64,000 nt of DNA, from positions 2,356,001 to 2,420,000 of the forward strand of contig CAVQEK010000004.1 of assembly GCA_963711495.1 (NCBI GenBank). The letters are read 5' to 3'. Of the stretch, positions 27,121 through 35,539 are shown one piece after another. The notes below the pieces were generated by a model. That model saw only the letters and a list, made by a program, of their open reading frames with translations, was not told the DNA's origin and ran no database searches. Position 1 is the stretch's first letter. Every line of letters begins with the position of its first letter. Both the position numbers and the translations under genes were made by a program. The stretch comes from CAVQEK01 sp963711495. GTDB lineage: Bacteria; Bacteroidota; Bacteroidia; Cytophagales; Cyclobacteriaceae.

Positions 27121-28071
27121 ATGGATATTAAAAGTATTTCAATTTTTCTAACCTGTTTCTTGGCGTTCACCGCACTCAGTCAGGCCCAGCAAATTTCCAA
27201 AGAAGAATTGATTTTCCTTACGCCGGAATGGAAGGGCGAGCGCTTTCCCGACGGCCGCCCCAAAGTACCGGACGACATCCTGAAGCGGATGAAATCGGTG
27301 ACCTTGGAAGAAGCCTGGGCAGTGCTAAAGGCGGCGAACTACAAACATGCCTACGAAGATGGTTGGCAGTGCATCAACCCCGACAGCGTATTGGTGGGCC
27401 GGGCATTGACGGCCACATTTATGCCCGGTAGGCCGGATGTGCACCGCGCCATCGACAAAAAAGGACACGAGCAGGACGGTCGCATAAAATCCCAAAATTC
27501 CTGGCCGATAGACATGCTCGTGAAAGGCGACGTGTACGTGGTGGACCAGTTTGGCGCCAAGGTAGATGGCCCTACCATCGGTGATAACCTCGGCAATTCC
27601 ATCTACACCAAATCGGGAAACGGCATTGTTTATGACGGTGCCGTCCGGGACATCAAAGGGTTAAAGGAAATCGGCGGTTTCACTTCTTTCTTTAGAAGTT
27701 ACGATCCATCGCAACACCTCAACGACCCCGACGGCGAGTTGAACACCACGCTGGTGGGCATCAACCAACCGACGCGCATTGGGCACGTCATGGTCATTCC
27801 CGGCGACGTGGTGCTGGGCAGGGACGGGGGCGTCATTTTCATCCCACCACACCTGGCCGAAAAAGTGGTGAAGACTTCGGAGATCGTTCGCCTGCGTGAT
27901 ATGTTTGGCCACCAGCGGCTGCGCGAACAAAAATACACCCCGGGGCAAATCGATTCGCGCTGGTCAGATGAAATCGAAAAGGATTTTTCGCAGTGGCTCA
28001 ATGCACACATCGACGATCTTCCCGTGCCGAAAGAACAAGTGAAAGAATATTTGAAAGAACGCACCTGGTAA
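27121..28071 (+). CDS. Exported RraA / HMG-aldolase-like protein 1
   Basis: A 316-residue protein with a signal peptide (residues 1-22, ending LSQAQQ), followed by a domain of the RraA/4-hydroxy-4-methyl-2-oxoglutarate aldolase fold at about residues 85-250. Motifs: GDNLGN at 154-159 and GAVRDIKG with R176-D177, the arginine-aspartate pair needed for metal-dependent aldolase or decarboxylase activity in this family and lost in regulators such as E. coli RraA. Secretion is unusual because family members are normally cytoplasmic. It is 4 bp from a Tat-exported enolase-superfamily gene, suggesting sequential steps on one substrate. Confidence 0.85.
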   Translation: MDIKSISIFLTCFLAFTALSQAQQISKEELIFLTPEWKGERFPDGRPKVPDDILKRMKSVTLEEAWAVLKAANYKHAYEDGWQCINPDSVLVGRALTATFMPGRPDVHRAIDKKGHEQDGRIKSQNSWPIDMLVKGDVYVVDQFGAKVDGPTIGDNLGNSIYTKSGNGIVYDGAVRDIKGLKEIGGFTSFFRSYDPSQHLNDPDGELNTTLVGINQPTRIGHVMVIPGDVVLGRDGGVIFIPPHLAEKVVKTSEIVRLRDMFGHQRLREQKYTPGQIDSRWSDEIEKDFSQWLNAHIDDLPVPKEQVKEYLKERTW

Positions 28072-28075
28072 TTTC

Positions 28076-29383
28076 ATGCATTTTAAAAATCATACAAATA
28101 TGTTGACCAACCACACTAGAAGGGATTTTTTGACGAAAAGCGCCTTGGCCTCCGCCCTGGGTTTTACGGCATTTTCGGGTTTTGGAAAAAACTTCGAGGT
28201 TGCCGTGGACCGGACGCCTCATTCGTCTAGCCCAAGCGATTTAAAAATCACCGACATCAAATGTGGCTACATCCGCAGCGGCCACAGCCTGTTCGTGAAA
28301 GTGTACACAAACCAGGGGATTCACGGCTGCGGGGAAGGCGTGGACGCCGTGCCGGGCACTTATTATTTGGTGAAGATGTTCGGCGAACGGATTAAGGGCA
28401 AAAACCCGCTCAACGTTCACCGCCTGTTTGAAGACATTCGCAAGTCGGGCTTTTTTGAAGGTGCACAGTCGGGCATGTATGTGGCCGTGCTCACTGCCGT
28501 GGAAACCGCCTTGTGGGACCTTACGGGAAAGGCTTTGGGGCTTCCGGTGTACCAACTGTTGGGCGGGAAGTTTAGGGACAAGATCCGCGTGTATTGCGAC
28601 ACGGCCCTTTACCGCGCCGATTCCCCAACCCCCGATGTGTTTGCCGAAGCTGCCACGGGAGCAGTGAAAATGGGCTTTACCGCCGTGAAATTTGACGTGG
28701 ACGAAGCCAATGACCCCAACAAATACGATAAGTACAATTGGACGGCCAGCCCGGCAGAACTCGACCGGATGTACAACCAGATCGCCGCAGTACGACAAGC
28801 CGTGGGGCCAAAAATCGACATCTGCGTCGACATGCATGGGCGATACGATGCCGTCACAGGCCATCAGGTAGCCAAGCGCTTCGAGCCGCTGAACCTCATG
28901 TGGTTGGAAGAGCCCATCCCGGCGGAAAACATCGATGCTTACCGCAATATTACTGAATCGACTAGTACGCCGATTTGCGCTGGTGAGAATATTTACCTGG
29001 CCTACGGCTTCAGAAGGTTGTTGGAAATCGGTGGTGTGGACATCATCATGCCGGACCTGCAAAAGGCCGGTGGGCTAGGCGAAGCGCAACGGATTGCCAA
29101 CCTGGCCAATTTATATTATGTTCCTTTTGCGCCACACATGGTGGCTTCGTATCTTGGAGCTATGTCGTCATGCCATGTTTGTGCTTCCGTCCCGAATTTT
29201 TTGATCCTGGAGTGGCAGATATATTTTCACACAGACCCGATGTTCAAGGAGATTGTGACTTTCGATGGCTCTATGGTCACCGACGGCTTCATTCAATTGT
29301 CAGAAAAACCAGGGATTGGAGTGGAAATAAACGAAGAGGGCATGCGCAAATACGCCACGCCGGGTATTCCTTTTTTTGAATGA
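28076..29383 (+). CDS. Tat-exported enolase-superfamily sugar-acid dehydratase 1
   Basis: A 435-residue member of the mandelate racemase/muconate lactonizing family. The N-terminus carries a twin-arginine signal (TRRDFLTKSALASALGF); the start may be the first ATG or the one at residue 9. Barrel motifs: AVKFDVDE, metal ligands in CVDMHG, WLEEP and CAGEN, and a histidine in FAPHM that acts as base in gluconate/galactonate-type dehydratases. The likely reaction is loss of water from an aldonate to a 2-keto-3-deoxy acid, in the periplasm. It lies in an alternating RraA-enolase-RraA-enolase array. Confidence 0.88.
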   Translation: MHFKNHTNMLTNHTRRDFLTKSALASALGFTAFSGFGKNFEVAVDRTPHSSSPSDLKITDIKCGYIRSGHSLFVKVYTNQGIHGCGEGVDAVPGTYYLVKMFGERIKGKNPLNVHRLFEDIRKSGFFEGAQSGMYVAVLTAVETALWDLTGKALGLPVYQLLGGKFRDKIRVYCDTALYRADSPTPDVFAEAATGAVKMGFTAVKFDVDEANDPNKYDKYNWTASPAELDRMYNQIAAVRQAVGPKIDICVDMHGRYDAVTGHQVAKRFEPLNLMWLEEPIPAENIDAYRNITESTSTPICAGENIYLAYGFRRLLEIGGVDIIMPDLQKAGGLGEAQRIANLANLYYVPFAPHMVASYLGAMSSCHVCASVPNFLILEWQIYFHTDPMFKEIVTFDGSMVTDGFIQLSEKPGIGVEINEEGMRKYATPGIPFFE

Positions 29384-29471
29384 AGATGGCATGGCGGTTT
29401 GATTGGAATATTGGCCCGCCCCGGTCTGTGTGCCACAGTCCACGGAAAAGCGAAATTCCCCCAGGTAGCAT

Positions 29472-30467
29472 TTGCTGGATAATCGATGTATTTTGAACAT
29501 TTTATATAAACAGAAACCAATGAACATTTCAACCATGATGAAAAGCGGAATACTGATCGTACTGTTTGCACTCGGAAGCTTTCTTTGCGAAGCCCAGCGC
29601 GTTGGCTCATCGCCGGAATACATCAAGGCCTTGACCTCCCAATGGAAAGGGGAACGGTTTCCCGATGGACGCCCAAAAGTTTCGGATGCGCTGCTGGCCA
29701 GGCTCAAAAACATATCCATTGAAGAGGCCTGGGGGGTGCTGCGTAACAAAGGATACAACAACCAATACGAAGGCAACTGGCAGATCATTTTCCCGGACAG
29801 CGTGATGACGGGTCGGGTGGTCACTGCCCAGTACATGCCGCTGAGGCCCGACCTGCAAGACCAGGTGAAGGAGCAGGGCAAGGTGGAAGGCCGGGCGCAA
29901 CAGGGTGGCACCAATTCCTGGCCTATCGACATACTGACCGACGGTGACGTGTACGTGGCGGACGGCTACGGCAAGATCGCCGACGGCACGCTGATTGGGG
30001 ACAACCTGGGCAACGCCATTTATGCCAAATCGCATCGGGGGGTCATCTTCAACGGCTCGGTGCGCGACCAGGAAGGGCTGGAGGCAATCAACGGATTCAA
30101 CGCCTGGATCAAAGGCCAGGATCCGTCGTTTATTTATCAAATGATGCTGACCTCTATCAATGCGCCCATCCGCGTAGGTAGGGCTACCGTGCTGCCCGGC
30201 GATGTGGTGCTGGCCAAAAAATATGGTGTCATCTTCATTCCCGCCTATCTGGTGGAAGACCTGGTCATTACTTCGGAAGTGACAGAACTACGCGACGAAT
30301 TTGGCCACCAGCGCCTCCGCGAAAAGAAATATTTGGCCGGCGAAATCGACAGCCAATGGAGCGATGCCATCAAAAAGGACTTTCTCGATTGGCTGAAAAA
30401 CTACCCGGGCAAACTGCCGATGACCCGGCAGGAACTGGACAACTATTTGAAGGAGCGGAATTACTAA
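29472..30467 (+). CDS. Exported RraA / HMG-aldolase-like protein 2
   Basis: A 331-residue paralogue of the protein at 27121-28071. They share the opening block WKGERFPDGRPKVSD, the GDNLGN motif and the C-terminal FGHQRLREKKY, and both have signal peptides (here ending FLCEAQR, preceded by about 14 extra residues from the upstream ATG; the second start at residue 17 fits a normal signal). The active pair is kept in GSVRDQEG. The duplicated enolase/RraA arrangement suggests either two related substrates or stereoisomers. Confidence 0.85.
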   Translation: MLDNRCILNILYKQKPMNISTMMKSGILIVLFALGSFLCEAQRVGSSPEYIKALTSQWKGERFPDGRPKVSDALLARLKNISIEEAWGVLRNKGYNNQYEGNWQIIFPDSVMTGRVVTAQYMPLRPDLQDQVKEQGKVEGRAQQGGTNSWPIDILTDGDVYVADGYGKIADGTLIGDNLGNAIYAKSHRGVIFNGSVRDQEGLEAINGFNAWIKGQDPSFIYQMMLTSINAPIRVGRATVLPGDVVLAKKYGVIFIPAYLVEDLVITSEVTELRDEFGHQRLREKKYLAGEIDSQWSDAIKKDFLDWLKNYPGKLPMTRQELDNYLKERNY

Positions 30468-30521
30468 ATCTGGAAACTGGGAGTCTGAAGTCCGTTGCGG
30501 GAAGTCTGAAGAATTTGAGGG

Positions 30522-30554
30522 CATGTATTTTTATACATGGTTTTAAAATACATG
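30522..30554. repeat. Competing AT-rich hairpins before second enolase gene
   Basis: CATGTATTTT at 30522-30531 is inverted at 30545-30554. A shorter palindrome, CATGTAT with ATACATG, uses the same left arm and ends at 30539. The two structures exclude each other. They lie between the second RraA-like gene and the second enolase gene and may affect mRNA stability. Confidence 0.5.
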
Positions 30555-30690
30555 AAAAATCCAGGGCGTGTTTTGTTCAATTCCCGTCTCCGGTCTTCGG
30601 ACTTCAAGCCAAGATATAAATAGCCAAAATTCCAGGCAGGCTTCAAAATTGATTCACGCCATCAAACATTTCACCTAAACTTATACCATT

Positions 30691-32175
30691 ATGAAAAGCA
30701 TTATCCAACAAATTGCACAACAGAACAAACAACGCGAACAACAAGCCGCCACCGACAGGCAGGCCGAAATCGACAGCCCAGCTACCCACGACAACCGCCG
30801 CAACTTCTTGAAAAAAACAGCCCTGGGCGGCATGGCCTTAACTGGATTGGCGGGACTTTCCTTTGAAGATGCCATGGCCGAAACAACGTCCAAAGTCCAG
30901 CGTGCGTCCAGCCCATCCGAGTTGAAAATAACCGATATGCGCTATTGCCTCACGGCGGTAATGGGCGGCACGGCCATCCTCCGCATCGACACCAACCAAG
31001 GCATTTACGGCCTGGGCGAGGTGCGCGATGCCGCCGATGTACGCTACGCCCTGATGCTGAAAAGCCGCATCCTGGGGGAAAACCCGTGCAACGTGGAAAA
31101 GATATTCAAGATCATCAAGCAATTCGGCGGTCCGGCACGCCAAGCGGGTGGCGTTTGCGGTGTGGAAATAGCGCTGTGGGACTTGTGTGGCAAAGCTTAC
31201 AACGTGCCGGCATGGCAGTTGTTGGGCGGGCGTTACCGTGATTCCATCAGGATATATGCCGATACGCCCGAAGCCAACGGCCCCGAGGAGCAATTGAAAT
31301 TGATCAAGTTCAGGACGGAAACCCAGGGCTACACCTGGTTGAAGATGGATGTGTCGATCAATGAAATCAAGGATATCCCCGGCGCGTTGGTGAACGCGGA
31401 TGTTTTGAAACAAGGCTCAAGCCAATGGCAGGGCGGCTATATGTCCTATGCCAACACGCGCCATCCATTCACCGGCATTCAGATCACAGAAAAAGGCCTG
31501 GAGGAAATGGCCAAAATCGTGGAACATGTACGCAGTATGGTGGGTTACGAAATCCCGTTGTCGAGCGACCACTATGGCCACATTGACTTGAACAACTGCA
31601 TCCGGCTGGGCAAGGCGCTCGACAAATACCGGCTGGCGTGGCTTGAGGACATGGTGCCTTGGCAATATACCGAGCAACTCAAGACAATTTCCAATGCAAT
31701 AGAAACGCCGGTTGCCACGGGGGAAGATATCTTCCTGCTCCAAGACTTCAGGCCGCTTATCGACGCACACGCCGTGGACATCATCCATCCAGACCTGGTT
31801 TCATCAGGCGGGCTGCTGGAAACCAAGCGGATCGGCGACTACGCCGAAGAGAAAGGCATTGCCATGGCGATGCACCAGGCAGGCACGCCCATTTCGTTCA
31901 CGGCCAACGTGCATTGCGCGGCCGCCACGCAAAACTTCCTGGCGCTGGAACACCATTCGGTGGACGTGCCCTGGTGGGAAGGGCTGGTGAAAACGACCGA
32001 TGGCCGGAAGCTGGTGGACAAAGGATATGCCCCCGTGCCGCTTACGGCACCAGGCCTGGGTATCGAATTGGTGGAGGAGGAAGTGAAAAAGCATCTGGAT
32101 TCCAGGGACACAACATTTTTCGCGCCGACCACAGAGTGGGATCAAAGACGTTCGCACGACCGGACATATAGTTAG
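30691..32175 (+). CDS. Tat-exported enolase-superfamily enzyme 2
   Basis: A 494-residue paralogue of the enzyme at 28076-29383 with a long hydrophilic N-terminal extension (about 45 residues rich in Gln and Ala) before a twin-arginine-like stretch NRRNFLKKTALGGMALTG. Barrel motifs are DHYGHID in place of the usual acidic strand, WLEDMVPWQY, TGEDIFLL and MAMHQAGTPI. Metal ligands D, E and E appear conserved and the histidine sits in AMHQAG and not in APH(M/N), so its substrate is probably different. It is 223 bp after the second RraA-like gene and may be separately controlled by the hairpins there. Confidence 0.85.
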   Translation: MKSIIQQIAQQNKQREQQAATDRQAEIDSPATHDNRRNFLKKTALGGMALTGLAGLSFEDAMAETTSKVQRASSPSELKITDMRYCLTAVMGGTAILRIDTNQGIYGLGEVRDAADVRYALMLKSRILGENPCNVEKIFKIIKQFGGPARQAGGVCGVEIALWDLCGKAYNVPAWQLLGGRYRDSIRIYADTPEANGPEEQLKLIKFRTETQGYTWLKMDVSINEIKDIPGALVNADVLKQGSSQWQGGYMSYANTRHPFTGIQITEKGLEEMAKIVEHVRSMVGYEIPLSSDHYGHIDLNNCIRLGKALDKYRLAWLEDMVPWQYTEQLKTISNAIETPVATGEDIFLLQDFRPLIDAHAVDIIHPDLVSSGGLLETKRIGDYAEEKGIAMAMHQAGTPISFTANVHCAAATQNFLALEHHSVDVPWWEGLVKTTDGRKLVDKGYAPVPLTAPGLGIELVEEEVKKHLDSRDTTFFAPTTEWDQRRSHDRTYS

Positions 32176-32211
32176 TGCCGTGACATAATTCATTTCCGGC
32201 TATGGACATTG

Positions 32212-32300
32212 AGTTGGCAATTAGAAAGGGGCAGTTGGCAATCGTCGTAATAATCAGGTGCTATTTATTGCCAACTGCCGTTTGCCAACTGGCTTTTTTG
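32212..32300 (+). terminator. Nested inverted repeats with T run after second enolase gene
   Basis: GTTGGCAA occurs twice (near 32213 and 32233) and its complement TTGCCAAC twice (near 32268 and 32283), giving nested dyads; the 13-bp arms GGCAGTTGGCAAT and ATTGCCAACTGCC are perfect. A run of six T follows at about 32292. This is a plausible terminator or a double-hairpin repeat between the enolase and the transporter genes. Confidence 0.55.
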
Positions 32301-32382
32301 TTATTCGCGTTGTAGCTTAGTCGATTCATATTAAGTTGGTTGCTCCGAAACGGCATATTTTTAAACCTTAACCCATGTAGCC

Positions 32383-33495
32383 TTGAAAACCAGTATACTG
32401 TACAAAACATCCCTGGTCCTATCGGCCATTAGCCTGCTTATTGCTCTGGACGTCATCGTGTACCACGGCCTGCCAGATGCCGGGCCTTTTCTGATCGGGT
32501 TTCTCCTGTTCCTGGGAATTGCTTTTCGCGGATATGGTCATTTAAGAGGATTCTCCTATTCCATCATGATCTTTGCCGCAGTGACCTTGGCTTTGTATTA
32601 TCCCCAACACTTCCAGGGATTTGATGGGTTTAAGTTTACCAAGCTGATCGTTCCGTTGATCCAGATCATCATGTTCGGCATGGGCACGTCCATGAGCGTG
32701 GGCGATTTTGTGGCGGTGGCCAAAACGCCCAAGGCAGTAGGGATCGGCATTATGTCGCAGTTTATCATCATGCCCGTTATCGGGTTCACCTTGGCCAGCG
32801 TGAGCGGGTTTTCCCCCGAGATCGCCGCAGGCATCATCCTGATCGGGTGCTCGCCGAGCGGGCTGGCATCCAATGTGATGAACTATTTGGCCAAAGCCAA
32901 CTTGGCGCTTTCAATCACGATCACCTCCATTACCACATTGATGGCGCCGTTGGTGACGCCCCTGCTCATGAAATTGCTGGCCGGGACTTTCATCGAAATA
33001 GATATTTTGAACATGATGTGGGGAATAATCAAAATGGTGATCATTCCGATCGGGGCGGGCCTGCTGTTCAACAAACTGCTGCACGGCAGGTCGAAATGGC
33101 TGGATGCTGCCATGCCGCTTGTTTCCATGGTGGGCATAGCGGTCATCATCGTAGTCATCACTGCGGCAGGCAGGGACAGCCTGCTGGATATCGGTTTCTT
33201 GCTGATTTTTTTAGTGTTGATCCACAATTCGGCAGGTTATCTCATTGGTTACTGGTCGGGGCGGTTGTTCAAGATGGACGAACGGGATTGCCGCACCATT
33301 GCCCTAGAGGTGGGCATGCAAAATGGAGGGCTGGCTTCCGGCATCGCCAAGGAAATGGGAAAGATCGCAACGGTAGGGCTCGCCTCGGCGGTTTTCGGCC
33401 CATTAATGAACATCACCGGTTCCATCCTGGCGTCTTACTGGCACAAAAGGCCACCCAATGAGGATGAAGTGCCTAAGGTTGGAAGAAGTGCCTAG
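32383..33495 (+). CDS. BASS-family (bile acid:sodium symporter-like) transporter
   Basis: A 370-residue carrier with about ten membrane helices and a TTG start. Signature regions: GMGTSMSVGDF, MSQFIIMPVIGF and IGCSPSGLASNVMNYLAKAN, the last matching the conserved substrate/sodium-binding crossover of BASS transporters. The family moves anionic organics such as bile acids, pyruvate and pantothenate with Na+. Its place after the exported dehydratase/aldolase pairs suggests it imports an acidic product made in the periplasm. It ends just before AT-rich repeats and a convergent OmpA-family fragment. Confidence 0.85.
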   Translation: MKTSILYKTSLVLSAISLLIALDVIVYHGLPDAGPFLIGFLLFLGIAFRGYGHLRGFSYSIMIFAAVTLALYYPQHFQGFDGFKFTKLIVPLIQIIMFGMGTSMSVGDFVAVAKTPKAVGIGIMSQFIIMPVIGFTLASVSGFSPEIAAGIILIGCSPSGLASNVMNYLAKANLALSITITSITTLMAPLVTPLLMKLLAGTFIEIDILNMMWGIIKMVIIPIGAGLLFNKLLHGRSKWLDAAMPLVSMVGIAVIIVVITAAGRDSLLDIGFLLIFLVLIHNSAGYLIGYWSGRLFKMDERDCRTIALEVGMQNGGLASGIAKEMGKIATVGLASAVFGPLMNITGSILASYWHKRPPNEDEVPKVGRSA

Positions 33496-33669
33496 AAGCC
33501 TAAAGTAAGAGTGCCTAAAGTTTCTGGTTTTTTCACGCTTTCGCGGGTTTCGCAAAAGAAAGGAGCATTCAAATATTGAATATCGAACGTTGGATGTTGA
33601 AGTCCGAAGTTTTATTTCATCATTCATCATTCATATTCAAGGTTCAATATTCGTTATTTCTTCTGGTTT

Positions 33670-34442
33670 CTATTCTTCCATTATCTTAAACTCCACCCGC
33701 CGGTTCTGAGCACGGCCGTTTGTATTGTCATTGCTGGCGATCGGGTTTGTTTCACCGTATCCTTTGGCTGTCAGGCGACTGGGGTCAATGCCGCCATCCT
33801 TCACCAGGTATTCCATGATCGCCTTGGCCCGGCGCTCCGATAGTTGCTGGTTGTATTCTGGCTTGCCAACATTGTCGGTATAACCACCAATCTCCATTTT
33901 CATTTCCGGCTGTTTTTTTAGGGTCTCCACCACGCGGTTCAATTCCGGAAACGATGCTTCTTTGAGTTTATATTCATTAACATCAAAAAACAGGTTGTTC
34001 AACCGCACCACTGCGCCTTTTTCAATTGGCACAAGAAATAAGTCTTGATGCACCTCGCCGTATTTTTTGTTATCGCTCAGGTCGATGTTGGCATTGACGG
34101 AAGCAAAATCATTGGCCTCGACACGGAATCCATATTGTGCTCGCGAAGGCAGAATGATCTGATATTCCCCGGTGGTCGGGTCTGAATCCACCTTTCATAT
34201 TTCTATTGCCTCCGGGCAGGCTTTCGTAGTGGATCACCGCTTCGATTAGCCGCCGCGTCTTGGAATTGTACACCGTTCCGCGCACCGTCACCACAGGCTC
34301 GGGCCGGTGTACGCCAGGCAGTTGGAAACGGTAGATATCGGAATTTTTGCTATTAAAATCCCTGGAAAAATAGCCATATTCCCCTGTGGTGGGGATATTG
34401 AAGAAGGCGTCGTCTTCATTGGAATTTATTTCCGGACCCAGG
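33670..34442 (-). pseudogene. PD40/OmpA-family protein, 5'-truncated and frameshifted
   Basis: The C-terminal OmpA peptidoglycan-binding domain is intact (LNNLFFDVNEYKLKEAS, GGYTDNVGKPEYN, NGRAQNRRVEF) in the frame 33670-34191. Upstream, a second frame continues the same protein with PENLGPEINSNEDDAFF and GTVYNSKTRRLIEAVIHYES, up to a frameshift plus an in-frame TGA near 34190-34205. At 34443 the sequence switches to a GH88 fragment, so the N-terminal TPR/PD40 region is absent. The full-length family has 600 or more residues. It marks the right border of the inserted segment. Confidence 0.85.
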
Positions 34443-34600
34443 TTTTCCGGTGTCCGGCCATTTGTCCATAAAATATTGATTGGCTTTTTCCATAGCGCTC
34501 AGGGTTTGTTTTTTAGGAATAAGTTCCTGAGCAAATGACCATTGACAAAATAACAGTGACAGAAACAATATGTATACAACAAGTTTATTCATATTTCAAA
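34443..34600 (-). pseudogene. 5' fragment of the GH88 gene (signal peptide plus about 30 residues)
   Basis: Codons 1 to about 50 of the GH88 gene at 16202-17335 recur here with a few substitutions (for example MNKLVVY in place of MNKPVVY). After WPDTGK the frame runs into OmpA-gene sequence and stops within eight codons. ACACCGGAAAA is shared by both parents at the joint. It is non-functional. Confidence 0.9.
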
Positions 34601-34810
34601 TTTTTTAGTCAATAAGCCGGTTCAAATTTTGTGCATGAGAAATTAATTATTTTGAAATCCTATTGAATTTTCGACATATACATGTGCCATTTAAATTCAA
34701 GTATAGTTTTAGTATGTGACTTAAGGTTGTTTGCAAGAAGCTATTTAAAGCAAATGATTTATTTTGACAGATGCAACAATGAATCCTTTTAAGCGACTTA
34801 AATAATAGAA

Positions 34811-34835
34811 AAAGCCAACCACAGAGGCTGGCTTT
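34811..34835 (-). terminator. Rho-independent terminator of the MotA/TolQ-like gene (right copy)
   Basis: On the minus strand AAAGCCA pairs with TGGCTTT, with extra CC/GG pairs inside the loop, followed by a T run. It lies about 105 bp after the stop at 34939 and corresponds to the element at 17554-17578; compensating and loop substitutions keep the stem. Confidence 0.7.
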
Positions 34836-34938
34836 ACTAAATTAAAATTGCTATGCATATTCCAACAGATCAGTATAGCCTTATTCAAATCAACGATAAG
34901 ATGTACAAAAATAAATTTGCAACGTCGCTGGCGGAGTT

Positions 34939-35313
34939 TTAAACAGCCATCTTTCTATTCAGAATAAACCAACATAGTGAGGACAGAAGAAATATAAAAA
35001 AACCATAGATCGTCGTGAATGAGCTTACTTTCAGCCCGCCCGCCAACAATGCCTGTGAAACCTCACCCATCTTTTCGATGGCCTTGAAAGCTTCAAACAA
35101 ACCGATGATCTGACCAAATATCCCAAATGCCAGGGCAAAGCTTCCGATGAATTTGATGGCTTCAAGATTTTTTTTCTGCAATGACCCCTGTCTTTTTTTG
35201 AAGTAAATGTCAATAGAACTTTTAACGATCAGCACCAGGTTGATCACCAATAGAAAAAAAAGAATCGACATAAACAGGATGCCGCCTTCTACATGAATTT
35301 GATATAATCTCAT
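34939..35313 (-). CDS. Small MotA/TolQ/ExbB-like membrane protein
   Basis: A 124-residue protein with about three hydrophobic segments (12-30, 50-66, 95-117). The portion GSFALAFGIFGQIIGLFEAFKAIEKMGE is like the conserved core of MotA/TolQ/ExbB proton-channel subunits, but the protein is about half the usual length, lacking the large cytoplasmic loop. No ExbD/TolR/MotB partner is adjacent. It is divergent from the LytS/LytTR pair at 35540, with which it may form a unit. Its 3' half is duplicated at 17682-17884. Confidence 0.7.
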   Translation of the reverse strand: MRLYQIHVEGGILFMSILFFLLVINLVLIVKSSIDIYFKKRQGSLQKKNLEAIKFIGSFALAFGIFGQIIGLFEAFKAIEKMGEVSQALLAGGLKVSSFTTIYGFFIFLLSSLCWFILNRKMAV

Positions 35314-35539
35314 AACTTTCAGATTTTAAGTTCGGTATCAAAACTATTACTTTGGACCGTGCAATAATTTTTAAATCGCTGAATCACCGTTTCCGGATGT
35401 TGTATGTAACATATTCGTATATTAAAACACTAAGCGATCCAATACATTCATTTGCAGACGAAAACCGAACCTTTATCTCCACGATGCTTTTAATACTTAA
35501 AAAGTCATTAATTTACCAGTATAACAAATCAATTTTAGT

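Larger units (their letters stand above)
17885..34442. mobile_element. Putative 16.6-kb inserted segment bounded by 699-bp repeats
   Basis: The DNA between the two repeat copies begins inside a truncated aspartokinase gene and ends inside a truncated PD40/OmpA gene. Its coding regions, especially the mazG and enolase/RraA genes, are visibly richer in GC than those outside. Deleting it together with one repeat copy would give an uninterrupted GH88 - MotA/TolQ - LytS/LytTR order. No integrase, transposase, replication or conjugation gene is present. The pattern fits single-crossover integration of a circular molecule; a strain-chimeric assembly is the main alternative. Confidence 0.6.
34443..35141. 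repeat. 699-bp direct repeat, right copy
   Basis: Partner of 17186-17884 (same orientation, no indels, about 20 substitutions). On the left it abuts the OmpA fragment; on the right it continues into the intact N-terminus of the MotA/TolQ-like gene. Differences cluster in the first 500 bp, and the final 200 bp appear identical, as expected if a recombination crossover or gene conversion fell there. Confidence 0.92.

Noticed and set aside
28241..29062. 273-codon minus-strand frame antisense to the first enolase gene
   Set aside because: It lies wholly within a well-supported gene and has the histidine/arginine-rich composition of an antisense shadow.
29300..29932. 210-codon minus-strand frame
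   Set aside because: It spans the end of the first enolase and the start of the second RraA-like gene, both supported by clear motifs; the frame has no recognisable domain.
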